DNA of 64,000 nt from Stenotrophomonas maltophilia. Lineage in GTDB: Bacteria > Pseudomonadota > Gammaproteobacteria > Xanthomonadales > Xanthomonadaceae. Below are positions 51,795-61,458 of this stretch, one piece after another. Below the pieces are notes generated by a model that was given only the letters and a program-made list of their open reading frames with translations, was not told the DNA's origin and did no database searches. Made by a program: the position numbers and the translations under genes. The stretch lies in assembly GCF_002799155.1 (NCBI RefSeq), contig NZ_NERD01000002.1:3224001-3288000 (forward strand), read 5' to 3'. Positions within the stretch are counted from its first letter, which is position 1. Every line of letters begins with the position of its first letter.

Positions 51795-53029
51795 CGCTGG
51801 GCCTCCGGCTGCGGCTGGGTGGGTTGCGGTTGCAGGCCAGCGGCCGGCACTACCGTAGAGCCGGCTGGAGTGGAGCCCCCTTGTTGTTGAAGGGGGCGCG
51901 CCGACGGCGCGGGGTTAAGGGAGGATGCGGGGGCAACCGGCTTCGTCGAAGACGGAGCCGGTTGCCGGCCAGCGGCCGACGCTACCGGAGCGCCGGCTGG
52001 GGGAGAGCCCCCCTCTTGTTGAGGGGGGCGCGCCGAAGGCGCGGGGGTAAGGGAGGATGCGCGGGCCGGTTGCGCCGAAGGTGCGGTCGGCTCAAGGGGA
52101 CGCGCCGAAGGCGGGGGGTTAAGGGAGGGTGCGGGGGCCGGTTGCACCGAAGGTGCAGTCGGCTGCAATTCGCTGGCCGCAGGCAAGCGAATTGCCGCCC
52201 CCGGGCGCAGCAGCAGCACGTCGCGACCGCGGTCGAGCTGCGCCGCCGGCTTCAGTTCGCCGACCAGGAAAGCATGGGTATCGTCCGGGCGCAGGCCGGT
52301 GATGGTGCCGACCGGGAAGCCGGCCGGGAAACGCCCGCCGAGGCCGGAGGTGACGATCTCATCGCCCACTTCCACCCCGGCGCTGAGCGGAATGTCGCGC
52401 AGCTCCAGCGTGTCGCCGCGACCGTAGACGATCAGGCGCACGCCGTTGCGGGCCACGGTGACCGGCACCGCGTGGTCGGGGTCGGTCAGCAGCAGCACGG
52501 TGGAAGTGCCGCCGGTGACGCTGATCACCTGCCCCATCAAGCCGCCGGCATCGATCACCGCCTGGCCGACGTGCACGCCCTCGCGGGTACCTGCATCGAG
52601 CACCAGGCGTTGCTTCACCGGGTCCAGGTCGATATCCAGGATCGGCGCCAGCTGCACGTCCAGGCCACTGCGCTCGGCCACATTCAGCAGTTCGCGCAGC
52701 TGGGCGTTGTCCAGCGCGGCGGTCTGCAGGCGGGTCAGGCGCGCGTTGGCCAGCAGCAACTGGTTGCGCAGTTCGCGGTTCTCGGTCACCAGCTGGGTGT
52801 GGCTGGCGGCGGAATCCTTCACCTGGTTGCCGAGTTTGCCGGGCAGGCCAGCCAGTGCCCATACCGGCTGCACCAGGCTGTTGGCCTGCTCGCGCAGGCG
52901 CGCCAGCCAGCCGGCCTGGTCGTCGAGCACGATCAGGGTGATGGCCAATGCGAGATAAGCCAGCAACCGCAAGGGGCTGGCGGCATCACCGGATCGGGAA
53001 GCGACGGGAGGACCGGCGTAGGGCGGCAC
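51791..53029 (-). CDS. mreC: Rod shape-determining protein MreC with a repeat-derived C-terminal tail
   Basis: 412 residues from GTG 53029. One transmembrane helix (about 22-40), coiled coil (about 65-105, AASHTQLVTENRELRNQLLL), and the beta-domain core (about 110-275: GLDVQLAPILDIDLDP, GTREGVHVGQAVID, VTSGLGGRFPAGFPVGTI). MreC links cytoplasmic MreB to PBP2 in the periplasm. The core ends near residue 280. The last 130 residues are a Pro/Ala/Ser/Gln tail containing a 44-residue unit twice (ASSLTPAPSARPPQQ and ASSLNPAPSARPLQQ) plus a partial third. The DNA of each unit includes a GTAG REP (51831-51853 and 51963-51985), so the tail is translated intergenic-type repeat. Most MreC proteins end soon after the core. 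Confidence 0.93.
   Translation of the reverse strand: MPPYAGPPVASRSGDAASPLRLLAYLALAITLIVLDDQAGWLARLREQANSLVQPVWALAGLPGKLGNQVKDSAASHTQLVTENRELRNQLLLANARLTRLQTAALDNAQLRELLNVAERSGLDVQLAPILDIDLDPVKQRLVLDAGTREGVHVGQAVIDAGGLMGQVISVTGGTSTVLLLTDPDHAVPVTVARNGVRLIVYGRGDTLELRDIPLSAGVEVGDEIVTSGLGGRFPAGFPVGTITGLRPDDTHAFLVGELKPAAQLDRGRDVLLLRPGAAIRLPAASELQPTAPSVQPAPAPSLNPPPSARPLEPTAPSAQPARASSLTPAPSARPPQQEGGSPPAGAPVASAAGRQPAPSSTKPVAPASSLNPAPSARPLQQQGGSTPAGSTVVPAAGLQPQPTQPQPEAQR
51831..51985. repeat. GTAG REPs inside the mreC coding tail, 132-bp period
   Basis: Two REP copies, TGCAGGCCAGCGGCCGGCAC plus TAC at 51831-51853 and TGCCGGCCAGCGGCCGACGC plus TAC at 51963-51985, reading GTAG on the coding strand. Each belongs to a unit of about 104 bases that continues through AGGGGGCGCGCCGA and TTAAGGGAGGATGCG; the units start 132 bases apart, which keeps the reading frame. 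Confidence 0.85.
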
Positions 53030-53150
53030 GGCAACGATTCAACTGGCAGAAGGCGGAAGGGAAACACGCGGGCGCCCCGCCGGTGCCGGCCCGCCATCAC
53101 AGCGGGCCGCACCCCGGAAGGGCGCGGCGGGCAGGAACGGCCGGGACGGC

Positions 53151-54308
<1,158 letters not shown>

Positions 54309-54480
54309 CTAGCTGAACCCGCGTCTTCACAGGCTTTCGGCCTGATCGGGCCTCACCCGGTTCTGGCCCTGAGCGGCACCAGCGGGTAACCTTTGCGCCG
54401 TCGGGCGCCCAAGGGCGCCGTTTGCTTGCCCGCTGAACCGGGCCGGCCCACCCCAAAATTCACCGCATAGGCTTACATCG

Positions 54481-55419
54481 ATGTCCGCTCTGATCTGTGG
54501 TTCTCTTGCCTTCGACACCATCATGGTGTTCCCGGACCAGTTCAAGAATCACATCCTGCCGGACAAGGTGCACATCCTGAACGTGTCCTTCCTGGTGCCG
54601 CGCATGCGCCGCGAGTTCGGCGGCTGTGCCGGCAACATCGCCTACAACCTGCACCTGCTGGGCGGCCAGCCGATCCCGATGGGCACCGTGGGTTCGGACT
54701 TCGGCCCGTACCGCGAATACTTCGACGGCCTGGGCATCGACCTGTCGCGCGTGCGCGTGATCGATGAGCTGTTCACCCCGCAGGCGTTCATCACCACCGA
54801 CCACGACAACAACCAGATCACCGCCTTCCACCCGGGCGCGATGATGCGTTCCTACGAGAACCACGTGCGCGGCGTGCCGGGCGTGACCCTGGGCCTGGTC
54901 GGCCCTGACGGCCGCGAGGGCATGATCCAGAACGCGCAGGAATTCCACGAAGACGGCATCCCGTTCATCTTCGACCCGGGCCAGGCCATGCCGCTGTTCA
55001 ACGGCCCGGAGCTGCGCGCCTTCATCGACCAGGCCGACTACGTGGTGGTCAACGACTACGAGTCGAACCTGCTGCAGGAACGCACCGGCTGGGACGAGAA
55101 GGAGATCGTCAGCCGGGTGAAGGCCTACATCACCACCCGCGGCCCGAAGGGCGCGGTCATCCACACCCCGGAAAAGAGCTACGACATCCCGCCGGCGCAC
55201 GAGCGCCGTGTGGTCGACCCGACCGGCTGTGGCGACGCTTTCCGCGCCGGCCTGATCTACGGCATCCAGAAGGGCTACGACTGGCTGACCATCGGCCGCA
55301 TGGGCAACCTGATGGGCGCGCTGAAGGTCGAGCACCCGGGCACGCAGAACCAGCGCTTCACCTTTGATGAGTTCAACGAGCAGTTCAAGCAGCAGTTCGG
55401 TTACGCGCTGGGCGCGTAA
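54481..55419 (+). CDS. PfkB-family carbohydrate kinase (adenosine kinase-like)
   Basis: 312 residues. Starts MSALICGSLAFDTIMVFPDQ. The ribokinase fold signature 1 is in EFGGCAGNIAYNLHLLG and signature 2 in DPTGCGDAFRAGLIYGI with the catalytic Asp. The order of motifs and the start text match proteins labelled adenosine kinase in Xanthomonadales; sugar-kinase activity cannot be excluded. Cytoplasmic. Divergent from mreB with a 283-base gap and followed by GTAG repeats. Confidence 0.87.
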   Translation: MSALICGSLAFDTIMVFPDQFKNHILPDKVHILNVSFLVPRMRREFGGCAGNIAYNLHLLGGQPIPMGTVGSDFGPYREYFDGLGIDLSRVRVIDELFTPQAFITTDHDNNQITAFHPGAMMRSYENHVRGVPGVTLGLVGPDGREGMIQNAQEFHEDGIPFIFDPGQAMPLFNGPELRAFIDQADYVVVNDYESNLLQERTGWDEKEIVSRVKAYITTRGPKGAVIHTPEKSYDIPPAHERRVVDPTGCGDAFRAGLIYGIQKGYDWLTIGRMGNLMGALKVEHPGTQNQRFTFDEFNEQFKQQFGYALGA

Positions 55420-55448
55420 ACCGAACTGCCCGCGCATCTGCTCGGTGG

Positions 55449-55526
55449 GTGTCGACCTTGGTCGACACGCTGTGCTCTGGCAGGTGCCGACCCTGGTCGG
55501 CACTGCCGGCCAGCGGCCGGCACTAC
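55449..55526. repeat. Three GTAG-family REP hairpins
   Basis: GTGTCGACC/GGTCGACAC at 55449-55468, GTGCCGACC/GGTCGGCAC at 55484-55503, and TGCCGGCCAGCGGCCGGCA plus CTAC at 55504-55526. The last overlaps the stop of the HAD gene by four bases. Confidence 0.85.
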
Positions 55527-56146
55527 CCCCTGCGCTGCCAGGCGGCCAACAGGTCGCGGCAATCAGCGAAATGCCAGTCAGCGTGGTCCGGCCACGGGTT
55601 CTCCGGCAGGTTGACCAGCACGGTGTGGGTGCCCGCGGCGCGGCCGCACTCCAGGTCGTAGGCGTGGTCTCCGACCATCACCGCCTCCGCAGCCCCGATT
55701 CCCCAGCGACGAAGGTGCTGCTGCAAGCCATCCGGCGACGGCTTGGGTACCGCCTCGTCGCGGCCGATGATGTCGGCATCGTCGAACAACGCCCCGACCC
55801 CGATCGCGTCCAGCGTCAGCTTCGCCAATGCATGATCGTTGCGGGTCAGGATGCCCAGCCGGCAACCAGCCTCCGCCAGCGCGCGCAGCAGCGCCACCGC
55901 GCCCGGCGCCGGGAGCGCGTCCTCGGCCAGCGCACGTTCGTGATCCAGCAACCACTCCCGCTTGGCCTGCGCCGGTGCGTCCGGCAGCGCTGCGATATGG
56001 TCGAGGATGTCTTCCTCGGCCGCGATCTGCAGCGCGCGGCGGATCGCGGCGAAATCATGCACGGCCACCGTCAGCGTGCCGTCCATGTCGAACACCCAGT
56101 GCCTGATCGCGGACAACGCGTGCACTGCGCTGCCCGTCGCGATCAT
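55523..56146 (-). CDS. HAD-superfamily phosphatase
   Basis: 207 residues from MIATGSAVHALSAIRHWV; the start overlaps the stop of the preceding lipoprotein gene (TGATG at 56144-56148). HAD motifs: I in VFDMDGTLT, II in LGILTRNDHAL, III Lys in DEAVPKPSPDGL and IV in MVGDHAYDLECGRAAG. The layout is that of the phosphoglycolate-phosphatase/Gph-like group with a helical cap; the substrate is not known. Cytoplasmic. Confidence 0.85.
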   Translation of the reverse strand: MIATGSAVHALSAIRHWVFDMDGTLTVAVHDFAAIRRALQIAAEEDILDHIAALPDAPAQAKREWLLDHERALAEDALPAPGAVALLRALAEAGCRLGILTRNDHALAKLTLDAIGVGALFDDADIIGRDEAVPKPSPDGLQQHLRRWGIGAAEAVMVGDHAYDLECGRAAGTHTVLVNLPENPWPDHADWHFADCRDLLAAWQRRG

Positions 56147-56877
56147 CACTGCCACCACTGCGGCATGCGACTGGCGTCGACACCACCGGTTTCGAACACG
56201 GCCGTACGCGTGCCGCCGGCCTTGACCGGAAACTCGATGCTGATCGACTTGCCCTTGCGCGCCAGCTTCCACAGTGCCTTCTGGTCGGTGATGAACAGGG
56301 CGATGGCTTCATCGGTCTTCGGCCGCCAGGCCGCCATCGACACCGGCTTGCCGTCGTCCACGGTCACTTTTACCGTGCACTGCGGGCAGCGGAAATCGCC
56401 GGCCTGCAGCACCAGGTAGGCGTGCCGCTTCCATTCCGGGTGATCGCGGAACACCAGCTGCACCGGCTTGGCACCGCTGCCATCCACGTCCACCCGTTCC
56501 TTGCTGTAGATCTGCGCCGAAACCTGGTTGCCCTTGCTGCCCACCGGGATCTGGTTGTACTGCCACAGCGCCTGCATGCGGCGCAGGTCGCGCGCGGCAT
56601 CGCCCTTGGCCTTGACCTCGTCGAAGCCGGCGGCGATGCGCTCGGCGGCGGCGGTGTCCTTGTACTGGTCCAGCAGCGAGGCGCCGTGCAGGCGCGCACG
56701 CTCCCAGTCCTGCGCGGCCACGGCCATGTCGTACTGCTTGGCCACATCCTCGGCCTTGGCTTCCTTCTGCGCCTGCACGGCGGCCGCGGCGGCTTCCTGC
56801 GCCTTGCGCTCTTCCTCGGGGTTGCTGCAGGCGGCCAGGGCCAGGGTGCAGGCGGTGAGCAGGATCAGTCGTTTCAT
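56146..56877 (-). CDS. Lipoprotein of unknown function
   Basis: 243 residues from MKRLILLTACTLALAACS, a typical lipoprotein signal with lipobox LAACS. The mature protein begins with a charged Ala/Glu/Lys-rich helix (about 20-60), continues with a helical middle, and ends with a beta-rich part containing a CxxC pair (DFRCPQCTVKVTVDDG). No family is recognised. It is coupled to the HAD gene, but the two products are in different compartments. Confidence 0.75.
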   Translation of the reverse strand: MKRLILLTACTLALAACSNPEEERKAQEAAAAAVQAQKEAKAEDVAKQYDMAVAAQDWERARLHGASLLDQYKDTAAAERIAAGFDEVKAKGDAARDLRRMQALWQYNQIPVGSKGNQVSAQIYSKERVDVDGSGAKPVQLVFRDHPEWKRHAYLVLQAGDFRCPQCTVKVTVDDGKPVSMAAWRPKTDEAIALFITDQKALWKLARKGKSISIEFPVKAGGTRTAVFETGGVDASRMPQWWQ

Positions 56878-56932
56878 GGCGGAGGTCCTTTGCGAGTGCA
56901 TCCCGATTCTATCGGCAGCGAAAAGCGGATAC

Positions 56933-56960
56933 ACCAACGGCGGGTTTCCCCGCCGTTGGT
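56933..56960. terminator. 12-bp-stem hairpin after the M1 aminopeptidase
   Basis: ACCAACGGCGGG, TTTC loop, CCCGCCGTTGGT. Perfect stem between the aminopeptidase stop and the lipoprotein start; a CTTTT run on the minus strand begins eight bases past the stem, so termination is plausible but not textbook. Confidence 0.6.
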
Positions 56961-56978
56961 GGTGAAGCAGTGACCGGT

Positions 56979-57001
56979 TGCCAGCCAGCGGCCGGCACTA
57001 C
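56979..57001 (-). repeat. GTAG REP stem-loop
   Basis: TGCCAGCCAGCGGCCGGCAC plus TAC; reads GTAG on the minus strand. Immediately after the M1 aminopeptidase stop. Confidence 0.8.
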
Positions 57002-57004
57002 CGC

Positions 57005-58933
57005 TTACTTGGCTTCAGCCTTGGCCAGCATGTCCTGGACCGAGGCGGTGGTGATCGGGTGATAGCCCGGCTTGGCCTTTTCAAAGGCCTGCTTGGCCAG
57101 CTCCAGTCCCTTCGGGGTCTTCACCAGTTCGGCGTAGATCGGCATGATCAGCTTGCGACGACCGACGCGCTCGATGAACGCGGCTGCGCCTTCATTGGCC
57201 TGCTCGTAGCCGCTGCGGATCGCCAGCGGGTACCAGCGCATGGCGATCTCGCCATTCGGGGTGCCGGTGAAGTGGAAGGCCTTGTCCAGCGTGGCCAGCT
57301 TGTCCAGCGGCTGGGTCGCACCCAGGCCGTCGATGAAGCGCACCCATTCCTGCGTGCTCCAGTCGGCGATGACATGGCTGCTCGGCACGGTGCCGGCGCT
57401 GGCGAAGGCGATGCGCGCAGTATCGACACTGCTGAAGTTGCGCGACTGCGCCTTGGCCGCGAACGCCGGAATGCCCGGCTCGTCCAGCCATGCCTTCAGT
57501 TCGGCCTCGGTCACTGCCGACGGATTCTTCGGCAGCAGGTTCTTCTTCATGTACTCGACGAACTGGTCGGTGTTCGCGCTCTGGAACGCGTGGTCATCGA
57601 ACCAGCCGCGCAGGAACGGATCGAAGGTCTCGCGGCCGAAGCGCTGCTCGAGGAATTCCAGGAACCACGAACCCTTGACGTAGGCCACCTGGCTGAGGGC
57701 TTCGTCGGGGTCGCGCTCGTTCAGCGGCGGCAGCGCCAGCGCCTGGTCGGCCGGGCTCATGTCCTTCACTTCGGCCAGCAGGTCGGTCTGGTCGATCTGC
57801 TTCTCCATCTCGGCCATCTCCTTGCCGTACAGGGCTTCGGTGATGCGGCCCTGGACGTAGGTGGTGAAGCCTTCATTGAGCCAGATGTCCTTCCAGCTGG
57901 CGTTGGTCACCAGGTTGCCCGACCAGCTGTGCGCCAGTTCGTGGGCGACCAGCGAAACCAGCGACTTGTCGCCGACGATCACGGTCGGGGTGGCGAAGGT
58001 CAGGCGCGGGTTCTCCATGCCACCGAACGGGAACGAAGGCGGCAGCACCAGCATGTCGTAGCGGCCCCAGCGGTATTCGCCGTACAGCTTCTCGGCGGCA
58101 CCGATCATCTTCTCGGTGTCTTCGAATTCCTTGGCGGCCTTGTTGACCATGGTCGGCTCGGCCCAGACGCCGGAGCGGCCGGAAATCGGCTCGAACACCA
58201 GGTCGCCGGCGGCGATGGCCAGCAGGTACGACGGAATCGGCTGCGGCATCTTGAAGGTGTAGTCACCGTCACGCGCGGCCTTCGGGTCGTTGTCGGCGCT
58301 CATCAGCACCATCACGTCCGGTCGCGAGACCACGTGCGCACTGTAGGTGAAGCGCACGCTCGGGGTGTCCTGCAGCGGCACCCAGGAACGGGCGTGGATG
58401 GCCTGCGACTGGCTGAACATGAAGGGCAGCTTCTTGCCCTCGGTCATCGACGGCGCCAGCCACTGCAGGCCCGAGGCGGTCGGTGCGGTGTGGTAGGTCA
58501 CTTCCACCTTGGCCGGCTGTTCCGGGGCCTCGATGGTCAGCTTGCTGCCGAACACCTTGTCGACCGGGGCCAGCTCGAACTTCAGCGCGCTGCGCGCGCC
58601 ATCGGCGGCGACGGCCTCCACCTTGGACACGGTCAGCTCGCGGGTGTCGAGCACCAGCTGCTTGGCGTCCTTCTGCTTCCATTCCAGGGTGTAGGTGGCG
58701 GTACCGCCGATCTGCTTCTGGTCGAAGTCCAGCTTCAGATCCAGCGCGATGTCCTTGATGACGACCTTGTCCGGCTCGGCGTACGAGCTTTCGTCGTGGC
58801 TGCGGTTCTCGGCGTTCACGGGGGCGGCGGGGGCCTTTGCGGCAGTCGGGGCGGCGGCGGGCGCGGCCGCCTCCTGGGAGCAGCCGGCGGCCAGGGCCAC
58901 GGCCAGCGGAAGGAGCATCAGCGGATTACGCAT
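57005..58933 (-). CDS. M1 family aminopeptidase, lipoprotein
   Basis: 642 residues. The N-terminus MRNPLMLLPLAVALAAGCSQ has a lipobox, so the enzyme is exported and anchored, unlike cytoplasmic PepN. M1 landmarks: exopeptidase motif FGGMENPRLTF, zinc motif HELAHSWSGN with the third ligand in WLNEGFTTYVQG, and a C-terminal helical domain (about 500-642) like that of leukotriene A4 hydrolase. It removes N-terminal residues from peptides in the periplasm. Size fits the LTA4H-like subgroup. GTAG repeats lie on both sides. Confidence 0.92.
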   Translation of the reverse strand: MRNPLMLLPLAVALAAGCSQEAAAPAAAPTAAKAPAAPVNAENRSHDESSYAEPDKVVIKDIALDLKLDFDQKQIGGTATYTLEWKQKDAKQLVLDTRELTVSKVEAVAADGARSALKFELAPVDKVFGSKLTIEAPEQPAKVEVTYHTAPTASGLQWLAPSMTEGKKLPFMFSQSQAIHARSWVPLQDTPSVRFTYSAHVVSRPDVMVLMSADNDPKAARDGDYTFKMPQPIPSYLLAIAAGDLVFEPISGRSGVWAEPTMVNKAAKEFEDTEKMIGAAEKLYGEYRWGRYDMLVLPPSFPFGGMENPRLTFATPTVIVGDKSLVSLVAHELAHSWSGNLVTNASWKDIWLNEGFTTYVQGRITEALYGKEMAEMEKQIDQTDLLAEVKDMSPADQALALPPLNERDPDEALSQVAYVKGSWFLEFLEQRFGRETFDPFLRGWFDDHAFQSANTDQFVEYMKKNLLPKNPSAVTEAELKAWLDEPGIPAFAAKAQSRNFSSVDTARIAFASAGTVPSSHVIADWSTQEWVRFIDGLGATQPLDKLATLDKAFHFTGTPNGEIAMRWYPLAIRSGYEQANEGAAAFIERVGRRKLIMPIYAELVKTPKGLELAKQAFEKAKPGYHPITTASVQDMLAKAEAK

Positions 58934-59042
58934 GAATCGGGACCGTTACGGGGATCAAACCCCAATGGTACCTCCCTCCGGCCCGGCAGGCGTTGCGCGG
59001 TGCGGGGTAATGGCGGGCGGGCCGATCCTGCGCCTCCGGCGC

Positions 59043-59186
59043 ATGCCAACCAAGGTTGGCATCCACAGGTAGGTGCCAACCTTGGTTGGCACGGATCCAT
59101 CAACGCTCGCGTCAAGCCGGTGCCGACCAAGGTCGGCACCCACCAGAGCAGATACCGGCAGCTGCTTTGCCGACCAAGGTTGGCAC
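59043..59186. repeat. Four GTAG-family REP hairpins
   Basis: ATGCCAACCAAGGTTGGCAT at 59043-59062, GTAG plus GTGCCAACCTTGGTTGGCAC at 59069-59092, GTGCCGACCAAGGTCGGCAC at 59120-59139 and GCCGACCAAGGTTGGCAC at 59169-59186. The two right-hand copies share the downstream text CCACCAGAGCAG. The first and second are inverted, so the pair could form a longer hairpin. Confidence 0.85.
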
Positions 59187-59224
59187 CCACCAGAGCAGGT
59201 ACCGGGGTTTCCCCCGTCCAGGGC

Positions 59225-59986
59225 TTACAGCTTGTAGCCGGAGTGGATCGAAACGATGCCGCCGGTCAGGTTCTTGTAGTGGCAGCGCTCGAAACCGGCC
59301 TGTCCCATCATCGCCTTCAGCTCGTCCTGCGGCGGGTGCTTGCGGATGCTCTCGGCCAGGTACTGGTAGCTGTCCGAATCATTGGCGAACAGCTTGCCCA
59401 GCTTGGGCAGGATCTTGAACGAGTGGAAGTCGTAGATCGGCTTGAACCAGTCCGCAGTGACTTCTGAGAACTCCAGCACGCGGGCCTGGCCGCCGACCTT
59501 CAGCACGCGGTACATCTCGCGCAGGCCAGCGTCCTTGTCGGTGACATTGCGCAGGCCGAAGGCGATGGTGACCAGGTCGAAGCTGTTGTCCGGGAACGGC
59601 AGGGCTTCGGCGTTGCACTGCACGTAGTCCAGGCCGAGCACCAGGCCGCGGTTGGTCAGGCGGTCACGGCCAACCGACAGCATGCCGGCGTTGATGTCGC
59701 CCAGCACCACCGAGCCCTCGGCGCCGACGCGCTCCTTCAGCAGGGCGGCGATGTCGCCGGTGCCGCCGGCCAGGTCGAGCACGCGGTCGCCCGGCTTCAC
59801 CTGCGCGGTCGCCACGTAGTAGCGCTTCCACGCCCGGTGCACGCCCAGGCTCATCAGGTCGTTCATCAGGTCGTAGTTGCGCGCGACCGAGGTGAACACC
59901 TGGCCGACCAGCTTCTGCTTGTCCTTGGCGGCGACGTCGCGGAACCCGAAATGGGTCGTACCGGCTTTGTAGGGGGATTCGCTCAT
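59225..59986 (-). CDS. ubiE: Ubiquinone/menaquinone biosynthesis C-methyltransferase
   Basis: 253 residues from MSESPYKAGTTHFGFRDV, 12 residues after the first in-frame Met; this is the conserved start. Methylates the quinone ring with SAM. Family text: VARNYDLMNDLMSLGVHRAWK, VLDLAGGTGDIAALL (SAM site), NAEALPFPDNSFDLVTIAFG, LRNVTDKDAGLREMYRVLK and the end LTGGIVSIHSGYKL. E. coli UbiE is 251 residues. ubiJ and ubiB do not follow here. Confidence 0.96.
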   Translation of the reverse strand: MSESPYKAGTTHFGFRDVAAKDKQKLVGQVFTSVARNYDLMNDLMSLGVHRAWKRYYVATAQVKPGDRVLDLAGGTGDIAALLKERVGAEGSVVLGDINAGMLSVGRDRLTNRGLVLGLDYVQCNAEALPFPDNSFDLVTIAFGLRNVTDKDAGLREMYRVLKVGGQARVLEFSEVTADWFKPIYDFHSFKILPKLGKLFANDSDSYQYLAESIRKHPPQDELKAMMGQAGFERCHYKNLTGGIVSIHSGYKL

Positions 59987-60066
59987 GCCCCCGATTATCG
60001 CACCGCCGGGGGCCAGCGGCACCCCCTGCCCGTATCATGGCGGGCCACGACTTACCGGAGCCCCGC

Positions 60067-60519
60067 ATGATCACCACGCCCGACTACCAGGCCCTGCTGC
60101 AGACCGCCATCGCCGAAGCCCGCCAGGGCCTGGCCGAAGGCGGCGTGCCGATCGGCGCGGCGCTGTACCACAACGATGGCCGCCTGCTCGGCTGCGGCCA
60201 CAACCGCCGCGTGCAGGAAGGCGACCCGTCGGTGCACGGCGAAACCGACGCCTTCCGCAAGGCCGGGCGCCAGCGCCGTTACCAGGACACCATCATGGTC
60301 ACCACCCTGGCCCCGTGCTGGTACTGCTCGGGCCTGGTGCGCCAGTTCAACATCGGCACCGTGGTGGTGGGCGAATCGCGCACCTTCCAGGGCGGCATCG
60401 ACTGGCTGCGCGAAAACGGCGTCAACGTGATCGACCTGGACAGCCAGGAATGCGTGGACCTGCTGGGCGGCTTCATTGCGCAGCATCCGGAGATCTGGAA
60501 CGAAGACATCGGTGAATGA
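60067..60519 (+). CDS. Nucleoside/cytosine deaminase of the CDA superfamily
   Basis: 150 residues from MITTPDYQALLQTAIAEA, with a GGAG site upstream. Zinc-dependent deaminase: HAE-type motif present as HGETDAFRKAG and the PCxxC motif in TTLAPCWYCSGLV. The text GVPIGAALYHNDGRLLGCGHNRRVQEGDPSVHGE resembles yeast-type cytosine deaminase more than tRNA deaminase TadA (shown split; residues about 26-60). It would convert cytosine or a related base to the keto form. Cytoplasmic, single gene. Confidence 0.85.
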   Translation: MITTPDYQALLQTAIAEARQGLAEGGVPIGAALYHNDGRLLGCGHNRRVQEGDPSVHGETDAFRKAGRQRRYQDTIMVTTLAPCWYCSGLVRQFNIGTVVVGESRTFQGGIDWLRENGVNVIDLDSQECVDLLGGFIAQHPEIWNEDIGE

Positions 60520-60719
60520 ACACCGCGCAGTGTCCTGTTGAACCCGCTTAATGAACGCTTCAGTGCCGGCCTGCCCTAGTGCCGGCAGCGTTTGCGGCCA
60601 TTGCTGTGAACCCGCGCACAGTCAGCTGCGCTGCGTGCATACGCTGCGGTAACACCCCACCCGGCCGAGGCGCCTAGGGTGGGGTTACCGGGGCCTTCTC
60701 TCCCCCGGCGGAGCCAGCC

Positions 60720-60980
60720 ATGTGCGCGCATGCCGTCCGCCTCACGCCCGACCCGATGCTTGATGCCATCCGCGAGCGCCTGCAGCAGCAGTACGCGCTG
60801 CACCAGCGCGGCGCGCTGTTCTGGACCGCCTACCAGGGCCTGCAGCTGGAACTGGTGCGTGGCCATCCGCTCGACCATGAGCGCCTGTGCAATGCGATGG
60901 CCAACATGGCCGAAGACCTCGGCGCGGTCCAGCATGCGCAGTTGATAGGCAATCGCAACGCCGGCTCCACATCTCGCTGA
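60720..60980 (+). CDS. Small protein of unknown function
   Basis: 86 residues, starting MCAHAVRLTPDPMLDAIR with GGAG ten bases upstream. Mostly helical by eye (RERLQQQYALHQRGALF), no signal or membrane segment, no family recognised. The next gene starts 33 bases after its stop, so they may be co-transcribed. Confidence 0.5.
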   Translation: MCAHAVRLTPDPMLDAIRERLQQQYALHQRGALFWTAYQGLQLELVRGHPLDHERLCNAMANMAEDLGAVQHAQLIGNRNAGSTSR

Positions 60981-61013
60981 CGCGGCATCCACTGCCTCAT
61001 CGGCCACACTCGG

Positions 61014-61382
61014 ATGAACCCCCACTCCCTTTCCACTCAACCGAACTGGATTGTCATGCACGCTGAAGTCCCCACCATTCCCCCGGTCATCAATGTTGAC
61101 GCCGAACTTGACCACTGGCGCCGCCAGCATGCCGACGGCGCACTGCCGCACAACTCGTTCGGCTCCTACGTGCCGTGGATCAAGTTCGCCTGCGACTCGC
61201 TGATTACCCAGCCGCGCGCCAGCAATGCGCAGCGCGACGAGATGTTCCAGACCCAGTACGCGCTGCAGATCATGCCGCGCCTGAGCGAAGCCCAGGCCCG
61301 CGAATTCGTCGACCGTTGCTGGCAGCACGTCTACCAGACCAGCCCGGTGCGCCTGCAGGACGCTCCGCGCCTGCGTGCCTGA
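61014..61382 (+). CDS. Small protein of unknown function
   Basis: 122 residues from ATG 61014; a second Met at 61056 (MHAEVPTIPPVINVDAEL) would give 108 and may be the true start. The text AELDHWRRQHADGALPHNSF and YVPWIKFACDSLIT suggests a compact cytoplasmic protein. I do not recognise a family. It lies between another small gene and the iron-permease-like gene, all on the same strand. Confidence 0.6.
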   Translation: MNPHSLSTQPNWIVMHAEVPTIPPVINVDAELDHWRRQHADGALPHNSFGSYVPWIKFACDSLITQPRASNAQRDEMFQTQYALQIMPRLSEAQAREFVDRCWQHVYQTSPVRLQDAPRLRA

Positions 61383-61458
61383 GCTGCGGCGCGACGGCTG
61401 CACGGCCCCTGCACGAGCCACCGCCGATCATCCTCGTCACCTGAGTGGGACGACGACG

